Virus record (IMG/VR): IMGVR_UViG_3300031963_000027
Coordinates: 1-64,000 of that record
DNA from: a virus
Direction: 5' to 3' (one strand)
Length of the DNA stretch: 64,000 bases
The position numbers were made by a program, and so were the translations under genes. The notes beneath the pieces were generated by a model. It worked only from the letters and a program-made list of their open reading frames with translations, made no database searches and was not told where the DNA came from. Shown here piece after piece: positions 28,736 through 36,797 of this stretch. The first letter of the stretch is position 1. Each line of letters starts with the position of its first letter.

Positions 28736-28944
28736 ATGACTCATAAAGATTGTATTAGTGAAAGTGGCTGTCTTTATACAGAGGTAATATATTAGTAGAT
28801 ATTCTTTGTAGATTAAATATTCATAGTTGGATATTTGGCTATAGATATGGATGGGTGGTTGCTAAGAAGTGTGTTAGATGTGATAAAACACACTTCTTTT
28901 ATTATGATGTAATTGATAATATAATGTTTTACAATGACAAATAA
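28736..28944 (+). pseudogene. Small gene with broken frame
   Basis: A frame starting ATG 28736 (MTHKDCISESGCLY) closes early, while another frame carries a protein-like stretch (ILVDILCRLNIHSWIFGY, then VAKKCVRCDKTHFFYY with a C..C pair) to TAA 28942-28944 without its own start. A one-base change joins them. It may be a decayed gene, a sequencing indel, or a gene with an unusual start. Confidence 0.35.
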
Positions 28945-28947
28945 ATA

Positions 28948-29139
28948 ATGGAAGAACTACAAACTATAGATGATATTGTTAAATATTTGTTAGATATTAA
29001 AAGTAAGTATGGAAACTTACAAGTTGCAGATATAATTTGGGAAACTGCTGATAGACAAATGAATGAGCTAATTGCTATTAAACCTTGTGTAGTTACTAAT
29101 CCTATAACTAAAAAAGATTATTTGGTAATATTTGATTGA
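28948..29139 (+). CDS. Unknown 63-residue protein
   Basis: The product begins MEELQTIDDIVKYLLDI and resembles short phage proteins that start with a helix followed by a 'G(N)LxVadi.W' strand. It is compact, with no catalytic motif. It overlaps or abuts its neighbours in one operon. Confidence 0.55.
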   Translation: MEELQTIDDIVKYLLDIKSKYGNLQVADIIWETADRQMNELIAIKPCVVTNPITKKDYLVIFD

Positions 29140-29140
29140 T

Positions 29141-29464
29141 ATGAAAGATACTAAATTATTAATTACATATAGTTCAAGTTGGGCTGATGAAATAAATATT
29201 CAATGCTCTTTACTTATGCTTTTAAATGAATGGATTGAAATATGTAGAGATGCTAAGTTGGCATTTGCAAAGTATAAAAGCTGTTGTCATAGAGTTGGTA
29301 GTAATCAAGAGATTGATTATTATAGCTATCAACAATGGTTAGATTGTTACTCAATTAAAGAATTAACTAATGCTGAGTATAAAGTGTTTAAGAAGTTTGA
29401 AAGAGTGATTGATAACAATAAATTCTTTATACCAGAGTACTATGAAGAGGATGTTTATATATAA
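29141..29464 (+). CDS. Unknown 107-residue protein
   Basis: I start at ATG 29141 (MKDTKLLITYSSSW); the upstream TTG at 29132 is less likely. The product is rich in Tyr, Trp and Cys, helical at the end. Function is unknown. Confidence 0.5.
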   Translation: MKDTKLLITYSSSWADEINIQCSLLMLLNEWIEICRDAKLAFAKYKSCCHRVGSNQEIDYYSYQQWLDCYSIKELTNAEYKVFKKFERVIDNNKFFIPEYYEEDVYI

Positions 29465-29490
29465 GGACTAAAGAAGAGTGTTTAGAAGAT

Positions 29491-29748
29491 TTGCTAACTC
29501 TTGATGAAGTAATTGATAGTTTCTTACATAGAGAACTTGTAGATGGTCAAACCTTAATTGACTTTCTTAAAGAGGGTACTAAGGTACCTCTTGTTGATTT
29601 TCATAAAAATATAAAGTTTCTTAATGCACTTAAAACAATGGCGGATAAAGAAGCTGCCACAAGAAGAATGAGTAAAGGTAGTGGCAAAAACTTAAGGTCT
29701 TTACAAAATGTTTTTAGTGAGTTTAGTACACCAATAAATTATGACTAA
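29491..29748 (+). CDS. Unknown 85-residue protein
   Basis: The frame is open upstream without ATG, so the TTG at 29491 is the best visible start (MLTLDEVIDSFLHREL). The C-terminal part is basic and Ser/Gly-rich (RRMSKGSGKNLRSLQN). It overlaps the RNA ligase gene by 8 bases. Function is unknown. Confidence 0.5.
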   Translation: MLTLDEVIDSFLHRELVDGQTLIDFLKEGTKVPLVDFHKNIKFLNALKTMADKEAATRRMSKGSGKNLRSLQNVFSEFSTPINYD

Positions 29749-30406
29749 GTTAAAAGCGCCAAGAATATATCATCTACCTTGGTCTGAAGTATTAAGTAAG
29801 GATGATAAGTTTATTAGATCAACTAATATATTTAAAGATAAAGAGGTTATTGTTACTTTAAAATTTGATGGTGAGAATACTTCTTTGTACAACGATGGAA
29901 CATTTCATGCTAAGTCTTTAGATAGTAAAGCACATGAGTCTAGAGACTGGTTACATATTTGGTGGAGAGAAAAACTATATACTAGTAATTATTTGTTGTT
30001 GCATGGTAAGTTGCCTGATTTAAGATTAGTTGGTGAAAATATGAAAGGCTTTCATACAATCCAATATAATAACTTAGAAGCTTTGTTTCTATTACATAGC
30101 GCATGGAATGGCACCACATGTTTGTCATGGGAAGAAACACTTAATATAGCTTTTATATTAAATATAAAAACTCCACCTGTATTGTATAAAGGTGTTTATA
30201 ATGAAGCAGCTATAAAGGAATTAAACAACTTAGAAAAGTATAATGATGATTTAGTTGAAGGCTATGTCATTAGAAATGCTGGTGAATTTGACTATAAAGA
30301 TTCAATAAACAATGTTGCTAAATTTGTATCTAGCAGGTTTGAAATTAAAGGCGATCACTGGTCTAAAGGTAAAATAACTTTTAATAAAACTAAATATGAA
30401 ATATAG
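29741..30406 (+). CDS. RNA ligase (nucleotidyltransferase superfamily)
   Basis: The 221-residue protein has motif I LKFDGENTSLY (KxDGxx with the lysine that takes AMP), then LVGENMKGFH, LVEGYVIRN (motif IV) and VAKFVSSRFEIKGDHW (motif V). These define covalent RNA ligases of the Rnl2/DRB0094-like type. It would seal nicked RNA, for example tRNAs cut by host defence nucleases. A second ligase occurs in the Pnkp-like protein at 59670-63394. Confidence 0.85.
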   Translation: MTKLKAPRIYHLPWSEVLSKDDKFIRSTNIFKDKEVIVTLKFDGENTSLYNDGTFHAKSLDSKAHESRDWLHIWWREKLYTSNYLLLHGKLPDLRLVGENMKGFHTIQYNNLEALFLLHSAWNGTTCLSWEETLNIAFILNIKTPPVLYKGVYNEAAIKELNNLEKYNDDLVEGYVIRNAGEFDYKDSINNVAKFVSSRFEIKGDHWSKGKITFNKTKYEI

Positions 30407-30689
30407 ATATAATTGTTATACAAGAAAGATTGGAGATAGAGAAGAAAAATATTACTGTATTGAGTACAATAAAACTGATGGAGACTATGACTCAGATTGG
30501 TTTGAATTAGAAGACTTTACTGAGGACATGTGTAAAGATGTAGCTGAACTATTAAATGCTAAATATGCTTCAGAGCCTTATTATAAATATAAAAAGTCTA
30601 ATAATGCTTATGTTTATGTAAAGGGTATATGTAAAGGTATAAATGAAAGAATAGCAGCTTTAGATCCTATAGATCCTAAAGATTTATAA
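30396..30689 (+). CDS. Unknown 97-residue protein
   Basis: The gene overlaps the RNA ligase stop by 11 bases. The product has many Tyr, Lys and Asp residues (YKYKKSNNAYVYVKG) and no recognisable motif. Function is unknown. Confidence 0.55.
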   Translation: MKYRYNCYTRKIGDREEKYYCIEYNKTDGDYDSDWFELEDFTEDMCKDVAELLNAKYASEPYYKYKKSNNAYVYVKGICKGINERIAALDPIDPKDL

Positions 30690-30747
30690 GTCTTAATTAA
30701 TTTGCTGTTTATATTATTTAAGTTTGTTTATTTAAGAAATTAAATAA

Positions 30748-30755
30748 TATAAATA
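30748..30755 (+). promoter_or_regulatory. T4-like late promoter element TATAAATA
   Basis: TATAAATA lies 12 bases before the ATG at 30768. This exact octamer is the T4 late promoter -10 element, and it recurs before other genes here (38013, 41617, 56788). In an AT-rich genome it may also occur by chance. Confidence 0.3.
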
Positions 30756-30767
30756 GTGAGTTAAAAA

Positions 30768-31361
30768 ATGGCTAAAAGAGTTACAAGTAAAGTAGTAGGA
30801 CTTGGTAGTAAAGGATTTACTCATGCTCACAATGGTGAAGATAATGAACCTATTACTCTTAGAAAAGATCATATTACTTGTATAGTACAAGCTCAAGTAG
30901 ATTTAACTAATGCTTGGTTAGGTAATGTTAAAAGATTTTATAAGGCTGATGATTTTGAATATTTTCTATTAGATACTTTACAAGACTGTATGATGAACAT
31001 AGGAGCAATGATTTTTACTCCTAAATATGCTTGTTATGAGGTTAATACAGAAAATGTTATTAATACTCTATTAGAAAGACTAACTGTAATAAATAATAAT
31101 TTATTACCTACAGAATTCATTAAATATGGTGCTGATGAGATAAGTTCTTTTTGGGGCCTCTTAACAACTCAAGTTAGATTGTTAGAGACTCAATGGGTAA
31201 AATGGATGAATGAAGCTTCTATTGTTGATAGTAAAAGAGATCAATATGAACTACAAGAAGAACTAATAAACTTAATTAGTAAGTGGTCTTATAGTGAATG
31301 TAGATATTATTGTAAAATGAAAGGTTTACTAGTTAATACTTGGGAATCCAAACATGATTAG
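30768..31361 (+). CDS. Putative PduO-type cobalamin adenosyltransferase
   Basis: The 197-residue helical protein has GSKGFTHAHNGEDNEPITLR, then QVDLTNAWLG and LQDCMMNIGAMIF. The order resembles PduO enzymes (tGDkGfT...G....kd..v...g.VDELNs.lG, then QndLfdlGael), but key glycine-rich residues differ. PduO enzymes adenosylate cob(I)alamin to coenzyme B12, the cofactor of the reductase at 24602. The match is weak and by eye; context makes it plausible. Confidence 0.45.
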   Translation: MAKRVTSKVVGLGSKGFTHAHNGEDNEPITLRKDHITCIVQAQVDLTNAWLGNVKRFYKADDFEYFLLDTLQDCMMNIGAMIFTPKYACYEVNTENVINTLLERLTVINNNLLPTEFIKYGADEISSFWGLLTTQVRLLETQWVKWMNEASIVDSKRDQYELQEELINLISKWSYSECRYYCKMKGLLVNTWESKHD

Positions 31362-31653
31362 AATGCATAATAGCAATAACATTGCAGGTAAAGGACAGCT
31401 AATGAATACAGGTTTTGAAGATCTAAAAGAAAAAATGGACAAACAAGAAATATCTAATAAACAAATAATTACAATACTTTATAAAAATTGGAAGGGTAAT
31501 TTAGGTATTAGACATATTATTCCTTGCGGTCCTTTAAGATGGGGTACAACAGAGTATCACAAAGAAGAGCAATGGCTTATGGAAGTATATGACTTAGATA
31601 AAGGCGATATTAGAACTTATGCATTTAAAGATATTAAATATGTAGAGGATTAG
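31354..31653 (+). CDS. Unknown 99-residue protein
   Basis: The gene overlaps the preceding stop by 8 bases. The product (EDLKEKMDKQEISNKQIIT ... LRWGTTEYHKEEQWLMEVY) looks like a small regulator or DNA mimic-like acidic protein, but no fold is recognised. It ends at TAG, followed by a GTG start. Confidence 0.5.
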   Translation: MIRMHNSNNIAGKGQLMNTGFEDLKEKMDKQEISNKQIITILYKNWKGNLGIRHIIPCGPLRWGTTEYHKEEQWLMEVYDLDKGDIRTYAFKDIKYVED

Positions 31654-31654
31654 A

Positions 31655-31810
31655 GTGTTAGGATCATTACTTCCAGGAACTGATAAGAATATAATAAACT
31701 CATTAGAAGCTTATATAGCATATCAAAAAAGATTGATATCTAAATTGTCTAAAGAAGTTCAGCAGCAAAAGAATATGGTTAAAGAACTTAAAGCATATAT
31801 TAATAGTTAA
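31655..31810 (+). CDS. Unknown 51-residue coiled-coil-like protein
   Basis: The start is GTG 31655, one base after the previous TAG. The product (GSLLPGTDKNIINSLEAYI, then a KEVQQQKNMVKELKAY helix) has a heptad-like second half. The tight TAG-GTG spacing suggests reinitiation. Function is unknown. Confidence 0.45.
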   Translation: MLGSLLPGTDKNIINSLEAYIAYQKRLISKLSKEVQQQKNMVKELKAYINS

Positions 31811-31816
31811 TAATAA

Positions 31817-32123
31817 ATGAAAAGGTCTAAAGAGATTAAGAGTATTTTTAGAAAAAGCTAAGATAGAATGTTATTACTTTACAAGAGAAGACTTAAAAGC
31901 TTTATTTGAATTGTATTATAAAGTTAAGGATATACATATCGGCTTTGAATGGGAATATAGTGGTATATATAAAATGGATATACCTTCAATAAATAACTGT
32001 CCATCAAAGCCAGATAAGTATGATGAATGGTCTGATAGATTAAATGACATGTTTAATGCTGGTGCAATTCCAAAAGGTATATATTTAATAGAATCAGATT
32101 ATTATTGTGATTGTATTGGTTAA
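31817..32123 (+). CDS. Unknown protein, N-terminus uncertain
   Basis: The body is open in frame from 31821 to TAA 32121-32123, containing IHIGFEWEYSGIYKMDIPSI. No good start exists in this frame: ATG 31817 is one base off, and the next start is TTG 31911. A single extra or missing base would join ATG 31817 to the body. The body is well formed, so the gene is probably real. Confidence 0.5.
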
Positions 32124-32133
32124 TAAAAAAAAT

Positions 32134-32343
32134 ATGACTACTAATAAGAATATTGTTTCTATACATAGTCCAACATATGATGAGGTTATATACACATATG
32201 TTATGTCTGATGAGCAGTTAGAAGAATATAACCATATAACTAGAAATGGCACTTTAATGAATCTTAGAGTCTTTGGTGAGTTGAATATGAAGGGCCTTTT
32301 AAATAAAAGAATTAAACAAAATGTTAGTAGTATAAAACTATGA
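32134..32343 (+). CDS. Unknown 69-residue protein
   Basis: The start at ATG 32134 is chosen because the upstream TTG would run into the previous gene. The product (MTTNKNIVSIHSPTYDEVIY) has no recognised motif. It overlaps the next gene by 4 bases. Confidence 0.5.
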   Translation: MTTNKNIVSIHSPTYDEVIYTYVMSDEQLEEYNHITRNGTLMNLRVFGELNMKGLLNKRIKQNVSSIKL

Positions 32344-32666
32344 ATGGTGTACTTACAATTGATGCTAGCTATAATGATGTAGCTGGTCTTATTTTTAGGG
32401 ATAAAGAAGTAAAAGCATTTTGTATATCTCATTTAAATGCATTACAAATGGGTGAGAGTAATACAGTATATACTGCTCAAGAGCTAGTATTATACATGTT
32501 TAGAGCTTTACTTTATAAAGATTATAAGCATTTACAAAGTCAAGTTGTGTTTAAATTTGATGGTGTTGAAGTAAAGTTTGATAAGAATATGAGAACAAGG
32601 GCTGAGTATCCTTATTCAGTTTATGATGAATGTTTATGTATATTAGTTGGTGGCGCTGATGGATAG
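32340..32666 (+). CDS. Unknown 108-residue protein
   Basis: A clean reading frame with ATGA overlap upstream, ending at TAG. The product has a helical centre (HLNALQMGESNTVYTAQEL) and a beta-rich end. Function is unknown. An intergenic stretch of about 70 bases follows. Confidence 0.5.
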   Translation: MNGVLTIDASYNDVAGLIFRDKEVKAFCISHLNALQMGESNTVYTAQELVLYMFRALLYKDYKHLQSQVVFKFDGVEVKFDKNMRTRAEYPYSVYDECLCILVGGADG

Positions 32667-32739
32667 ACTGCTTACTTATTAATTTGACATACTCACTACT
32701 TCCATTATATAATTTGTATTAGTTAATTAAAATACTAAT

Positions 32740-33330
32740 ATGAATTATATAAAAATACTATGTCAATGTTGTGGAAATCCTAAAGATATAGTCAAAGGAG
32801 AATACAACAGAAAATTGAGATTAGGAACTAAGTTTTATTGTTCTAAGAAATGTTCCTATGAAGATAATAAACATTTACTTATAGAAGGATCTATAGAATA
32901 TTCAAAGTCTGAAAAAGGTATTAAACATCTAAATAACATAAGACCTATAAGACCTGCTGAACCCTTTAATTATTTCTTAAGAATAAAAACTAGAAGGACT
33001 AAACAAGAATTTAAGATTTCAATTGAATATCTAAAGGAGTTATGGGCTAAACAGAATGGTCTGTGTGCTATATCTAATTTACCTTTAGAATTACCTCATG
33101 GTGTTGAGGGATTTAGCACCGTAAAACCTTTTAATGGTGCTTCTTTAGACAGAATTAATTCTAATTATGGTTACATTGAAGGTAATGTACAATTTGTTTG
33201 TATGGGTATTAATTTTATGAAAAATGATTGGAATCAAGATTATATTAAAGATTGGATATTAGCAATGTCTAAGTCAGTACTTGACAAATATAAAGAAGTA
33301 TTAGATAATAATAAAGTTATTGAAGTCTAA
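32740..33330 (+). CDS. HNH homing endonuclease with zinc ribbons
   Basis: The 196-residue protein has two Cys pairs at the N-terminus (CQCCGN ... YCSKKC) and an HNH-like core (GASLDRINSNYGYIEGNVQ, then FVCMGINFMKND). This is the layout of free-standing phage HNH enzymes. It lies immediately upstream of the tmRNA, a place where such enzymes often drive their own spread. No intron is evident around it. Confidence 0.8.
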   Translation: MNYIKILCQCCGNPKDIVKGEYNRKLRLGTKFYCSKKCSYEDNKHLLIEGSIEYSKSEKGIKHLNNIRPIRPAEPFNYFLRIKTRRTKQEFKISIEYLKELWAKQNGLCAISNLPLELPHGVEGFSTVKPFNGASLDRINSNYGYIEGNVQFVCMGINFMKNDWNQDYIKDWILAMSKSVLDKYKEVLDNNKVIEV

Positions 33331-33375
33331 AAAGTAGTCTGGTACACGGCGGCTTCAATGCCCCCAGATCCACTT

Positions 33376-33449
33376 ATTTCAGTAGTGTAACGGTAGCATA
33401 AGAGTCTCCAAAACTTTTGGTAATAGTTCAAATCTATTCTGATTTGCCA
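33376..33449 (+). tRNA. tRNA-Trp (CCA) inside permuted tmRNA
   Basis: The anticodon arm is AGAGT-CTCCAAA-ACTTT (anticodon CCA) and the T-arm is AATAG-TTCAAAT-CTATT. The acceptor has two U:U mismatches (ATTTCAG with CTGATTT). CCA is encoded at 33447-33449. It lies between the two pieces of the tmRNA, so processing of one RNA would release the other. Confidence 0.85.
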
Positions 33450-33538
33450 AGGGTCTGAAAGGTTTCGATGCTAGAAATAACTAATTAGACATGCTTAGTA
33501 GTTTTATGAATGAAAAGCTAGATGACAGAAAAATAAAT

Positions 33539-33592
33539 GGCAACGTTAAAAATAATATTGTTAGCTTCTCTAAAGCACCTGTTTTAGCCTAA
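33539..33592 (+). other. tmRNA proteolysis-tag reading frame
   Basis: GGC 33539 to TAA 33590-33592 encodes GNVKNNIVSFSKAPVLA, ending in hydrophobic VLA like known degradation tags (usually LAA or VAA). The resume codon is inferred; one codon upstream is also possible. Confidence 0.55.
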
Positions 33593-33603
33593 CAATAAAT
33601 GAA

Positions 33604-33634
33604 AGGAGTAGTAGAAAATACTACTCCTTTTTAA
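33604..33634 (+). terminator. Rho-independent terminator after tmRNA
   Basis: GGAGTAGTA and TACTACTCC form a 9-bp stem with a 5-base loop, followed by TTTTT. This is the clearest classical terminator in the window and ends the HNH-tmRNA unit. Confidence 0.85.
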
Positions 33635-33659
33635 GTCTTAAATTATTTAAAAGAAATTA

Positions 33660-33962
33660 ATGAATAATAAAAAACTAAAGAAAAGACATTTTAGTAAAGA
33701 AATAAGACTCTGCTTTGTTAATAATAAAGCAGACTTAATTAGTAAACTTATTGAAATTTTAACTCAAGAGTTACCAGAAGATATTGATAGTATAAAAAAG
33801 TTTGGTTTTAATTTAGATAATAGTTTGCCTCTTTTAAATTGTGATTTTCATGTTGATTATTCAGGCTTTGAAACCTCAGAAGAATATAGAGAAAGACTAA
33901 AACTATTAACTGAATTAGCTGATGAGTTTAATTATTTAGAGAAAAATCATGGCCAGAACTAA
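33660..33962 (+). CDS. Unknown 100-residue protein
   Basis: The product starts MNNKKLKKRHFSKEIRLCF and has a basic head and helical, acidic end (EYRERLKLLTELADEF). It begins a plus-strand run after the tmRNA terminator. It overlaps the next gene. No family is recognised. Confidence 0.55.
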   Translation: MNNKKLKKRHFSKEIRLCFVNNKADLISKLIEILTQELPEDIDSIKKFGFNLDNSLPLLNCDFHVDYSGFETSEEYRERLKLLTELADEFNYLEKNHGQN

Positions 33963-34326
33963 AAAAGTAAAAGATATTATAGTTGAACCAACTATTGAAC
34001 AAAGTGAATATATATCTATTTCTAGTATGTTTGCTGGTAAAGATTTACTTAAGGATAGTTCTAATTTAAATACAAAATTAAATCCTGAGAATCACTACTT
34101 TCAGGACATTCATAGACTAGATCCAGAAGGAGACTTGCCCTTTTATTATGTAATTCATTTTGATAATTTACAATATAAGGGTGGTCCTTATAAAACTATC
34201 TATCAAGCTAATAGAGATTGTGCAATTAAGTTATATGAGTTATATAACTTAGAAGAAACCCCTATCATTGAATGTGAAAAAAAGGTTATTAAGAAAGATG
34301 AAAACAATACAGAAATGGATATATAG
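33949..34326 (+). CDS. Unknown 125-residue protein
   Basis: The protein has a central beta-rich part (LPFYYVIHFDNLQYKGGPYK) and basic ends. The GPYKT..QA sequence recalls small single-domain phage proteins that bind nucleic acid, but this is not certain. It overlaps the next gene by 29 bases. Confidence 0.5.
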   Translation: MARTKKVKDIIVEPTIEQSEYISISSMFAGKDLLKDSSNLNTKLNPENHYFQDIHRLDPEGDLPFYYVIHFDNLQYKGGPYKTIYQANRDCAIKLYELYNLEETPIIECEKKVIKKDENNTEMDI

Positions 34327-34645
34327 TCTATTATTTGCACTAAGCTTAAATGTTTATGCTTTTCCTGCACTATCTACTAATGTAAGAGAAGTAAGAGAAG
34401 TAATAGAAGTATCACAAAAGAAGCATATACAAGCAGAACATATTAAAGGCTTTGATACATATGATCATCCAATTGATTATCATATAGAAGAACAATATAT
34501 CTTAAGATTTAAAGATAGAAATGGTTTTTTTGTTGTTCCAAAAAGAGTATATGATAAAACAGAAGTTGGAGATATGTTCACAACAGAAGATGACCAATTG
34601 TATTATTGTAGATATATAGATAACTGTTATGATTCAACTCTCTAA
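34298..34645 (+). CDS. Secreted or periplasmic protein with signal peptide
   Basis: I start at ATG 34298, giving MKTIQKWIYSLLFALSLNVYAF: a basic head, a hydrophobic core and AYAF-like cleavage region. The mature part has paired beta strands and two late cysteines (YYCRY, NCYD), so it may form a disulphide outside the cytoplasm. Possible envelope or superinfection role; function is not shown by sequence. Confidence 0.65.
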   Translation: MKTIQKWIYSLLFALSLNVYAFPALSTNVREVREVIEVSQKKHIQAEHIKGFDTYDHPIDYHIEEQYILRFKDRNGFFVVPKRVYDKTEVGDMFTTEDDQLYYCRYIDNCYDSTL

Positions 34646-34901
34646 ACTAAGAGATATTAAAAAGGTAATATCTCTTAGTTTCTATGAAAATAGAATTGAT
34701 CTTTTTAGAATACTATATAACTTGAATAAGTTATTAGAAAAGGTAGAACAAGATTTAAACTATATGCTTCCTAATATTTATATAGATAGTCCTCAAGCTA
34801 ACTGTATTTCTATAAAAGCGTTTAAAGATCATATTGAATTAAAGTTTTTTAAGTCAGTTGCAACTTCTAATTATATATATATACAATGTAAGATTTTATA
34901 A
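34629..34901 (+). CDS. Unknown protein, probably N-terminal part of frameshifted gene
   Basis: The product (LRDIKKVISLSFYENRIDLF) ends with SNYIYIQCKIL. The next frame (+1) continues as YKGGYFINNNKHKASYKDLL. Deleting one T in GATTTTATAA (34890s) fuses them into one coherent protein. It is therefore likely the N-terminal part of the next gene. Programmed shifting, decay or sequencing error are all possible. Confidence 0.5.
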   Translation: MIQLSKLRDIKKVISLSFYENRIDLFRILYNLNKLLEKVEQDLNYMLPNIYIDSPQANCISIKAFKDHIELKFFKSVATSNYIYIQCKIL

Positions 34902-35622
34902 AGGTGGTTATTTCATTAATAACAACAAACATAAAGCATCTTATAAAGATTTACTAAAGTTTATTGATTCCTTTTACAACATTAAACAAAGATCTTTGGC
35001 TTATAGTTTAGACACATTATGTCCAGGCTTATACATTTGGTTTTTTAATACATATATTATACTTGGCGGTGACATATGCCCTGCTAACTATAACTATGTT
35101 ATACCTACTAAATTAGGCTTTGGATTTGTATTTCCTAGTCTTGATCATTGGCACACACCATTTAAACAATTTAAAAAAAATATGACGTTAGAAGAGTTAC
35201 TTAAATATAATAATCCTTTAGATGGTTTAGAAGCTATTTATAAAGAATATAATTTATTAGGTGTAGAAGAAGAGAATGATCCTAATGCACCTAATATAAG
35301 TCAAGAAGAAAAAGAGCTTAGACAACAAAATCTAATTATGAAAAAGAAATATGGATGGGCTTTCTCTGATCTTTGGAACTTAGATGACGTTATATTTAAG
35401 TTTATTCTTCCCAGATTATATGTGTTTTATAAAGAAGATGTTGAAGGTAGACAGGATGTTTATCTTGATGAAGGAAGTTGGGCAGACATTGTTAAAGATA
35501 TCTTAAGAATGATTCTACTTAATCTAGAACATGATGGTAGTGGCTTTACTCCTAAAGAAAGTATGATTCATATTAATGGTATGACTTTATTAGCAAGGTA
35601 TATTAGAAGACTATGGATTTAA
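34858..35622 (+). CDS. Unknown protein with WNLDD domain, paralogue of next gene
   Basis: The C-terminal 100 residues contain YGWAFSDLWNLDD, LPRLYVFYK and EGSWADIVKDIL. The next gene has the same elements in the same order, so the two are tandem paralogues. The first 14 residues overlap the upstream gene in another frame and are probably not translated as drawn. Function is unknown. Confidence 0.55.
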   Translation: MQLLIIYIYNVRFYKGGYFINNNKHKASYKDLLKFIDSFYNIKQRSLAYSLDTLCPGLYIWFFNTYIILGGDICPANYNYVIPTKLGFGFVFPSLDHWHTPFKQFKKNMTLEELLKYNNPLDGLEAIYKEYNLLGVEEENDPNAPNISQEEKELRQQNLIMKKKYGWAFSDLWNLDDVIFKFILPRLYVFYKEDVEGRQDVYLDEGSWADIVKDILRMILLNLEHDGSGFTPKESMIHINGMTLLARYIRRLWI

Positions 35623-36020
35623 CAACTTTATTAGCCTTTGAGGATTATAAAGAAGGATTAAAAGCCCTCTATGAAAGATATGATTTAACATTAGGATATA
35701 AGGATTATGATGCCTCTGAAGAAGAAACTATACAATATCTAAATAGTAATTATGGTTGGAATACAACTGAACTGTGGAATTTGGATGATACAATAACTAG
35801 ATTTCTTGTTTCTAGATTATATGTATTTTATAAGTTAGATGACAGTACTTCTCAAGAGTTTGAAGAAGGTAGTTGGGGTGATATTTTAAAAAGTATATTA
35901 GAAGGATTATTAATGATGTTGTATACCAAAGAAGGGTTTGAACAACCTAATAGAGATGAAAAGATTATTAATGATGCAACTATGCTATTAGGTAAATATT
36001 TTAGAAGATTATGGAATTAA
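35613..36020 (+). CDS. Unknown protein, WNLDD paralogue
   Basis: This 135-residue protein matches the upstream product: NYGWNTTELWNLDDTITRF, then SRLYVFYKLDD, EGSWGDILKSIL and a terminal YFRRLWN. The duplication appears old because linkers differ. Mostly helical and acidic. The family is unknown to me, but it may be specific to phages. Confidence 0.6.
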   Translation: MDLTTLLAFEDYKEGLKALYERYDLTLGYKDYDASEEETIQYLNSNYGWNTTELWNLDDTITRFLVSRLYVFYKLDDSTSQEFEEGSWGDILKSILEGLLMMLYTKEGFEQPNRDEKIINDATMLLGKYFRRLWN

Positions 36021-36023
36021 ATA

Positions 36024-36797
36024 ATGAGATTTCAACCTCTTAGTGATATTCATTTAGAGTTTTATAAAGATAGTAGTACTGTAAAAATAAAAGATACTGA
36101 TAGTGACTGTATTATTTTAGCTGGTGATATACATACTAAAACAAGAGCTATTAAATGGTTGTTAGATCAAAAGATTAATAAGCCAATATTTTATATATGT
36201 GGTAATCATGAGTTTTATGGAACTAACTGGCCTAGAAATATAGATAAGTTAAAAGAAGCTGCCAAAGACACAAATATACATGTATTAGAAAATGATTATT
36301 ATATTTTTAAAGATTGGATAATCTTAGGCTGTACTTTGTGGACAGATTATAAATTATTAGAACCTATTGTTCCTCAACAATTAGCAATGTCTGCTTGTTT
36401 TAAAGGAATGAATGATTTTTATAAAATTAGAAATAGTAATTTTGGCTATAAAAAGATTATACCCTCTGATTTATTACATGCTCATTATGAATCTGTTGAT
36501 TTTTTAAAGACATACTTAGAAGTATTTAATGGATGTAATATAGCTGTATTAACACATCATACTCCTTCTATAAAATGTATTGATCCTACATATCATAAAG
36601 ATATTTTAAGTGCCGCTTATGCTTCTAACTTAGATGAGTTTGTTGCTTATAGTGGGGCTAAGATTTGGTTTACAGGTCATACTCATTATAAGTATAAAAA
36701 GTTTATGCTTGGAGACACATTATTGGTATCTAATCCAATGGGTTATTTAAATTATATTAATGAAGATTTTGATCCTAAACAAGTAGAAGAAGTGTAA
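36024..36797 (+). CDS. Calcineurin-like metallophosphoesterase
   Basis: The 257-residue protein shows all five metal-binding blocks: LSDIHLEF (DxH), LAGDIHTK (GD), ICGNHEFY (GNHE), LTHHTPS (H) and WFTGHTHYKY (GHxH). It hydrolyses phosphate esters; substrate (nucleic acid end, cyclic nucleotide or other) is not shown. It could act with the RNA repair enzymes. It overlaps the next gene by one base. Confidence 0.88.
   Translation: MRFQPLSDIHLEFYKDSSTVKIKDTDSDCIILAGDIHTKTRAIKWLLDQKINKPIFYICGNHEFYGTNWPRNIDKLKEAAKDTNIHVLENDYYIFKDWIILGCTLWTDYKLLEPIVPQQLAMSACFKGMNDFYKIRNSNFGYKKIIPSDLLHAHYESVDFLKTYLEVFNGCNIAVLTHHTPSIKCIDPTYHKDILSAAYASNLDEFVAYSGAKIWFTGHTHYKYKKFMLGDTLLVSNPMGYLNYINEDFDPKQVEEV

Larger units (their letters stand above)
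33340..33600 (+). ncRNA. ssrA: Two-piece (permuted) tmRNA
   Basis: The 3' acceptor half comes first: a T-arm (GGCGG CTTCAAT GCCCC) and acceptor strand CAGATCC at 33365-33371. The 5' half follows at 33451 (GGGTCTGAAAGGTTTCGATG). GGGTCTG pairs completely with CAGATCC, one G:U. The GGTTTCGA after the acceptor is the tmRNA D-like signature. A tag frame GNVKNNIVSFSKAPVLA ends in TAA at 33592. tmRNA frees ribosomes stalled on broken mRNAs and tags their products. A tRNA-Trp occupies the intervening segment. The tag start is uncertain. Confidence 0.82.
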
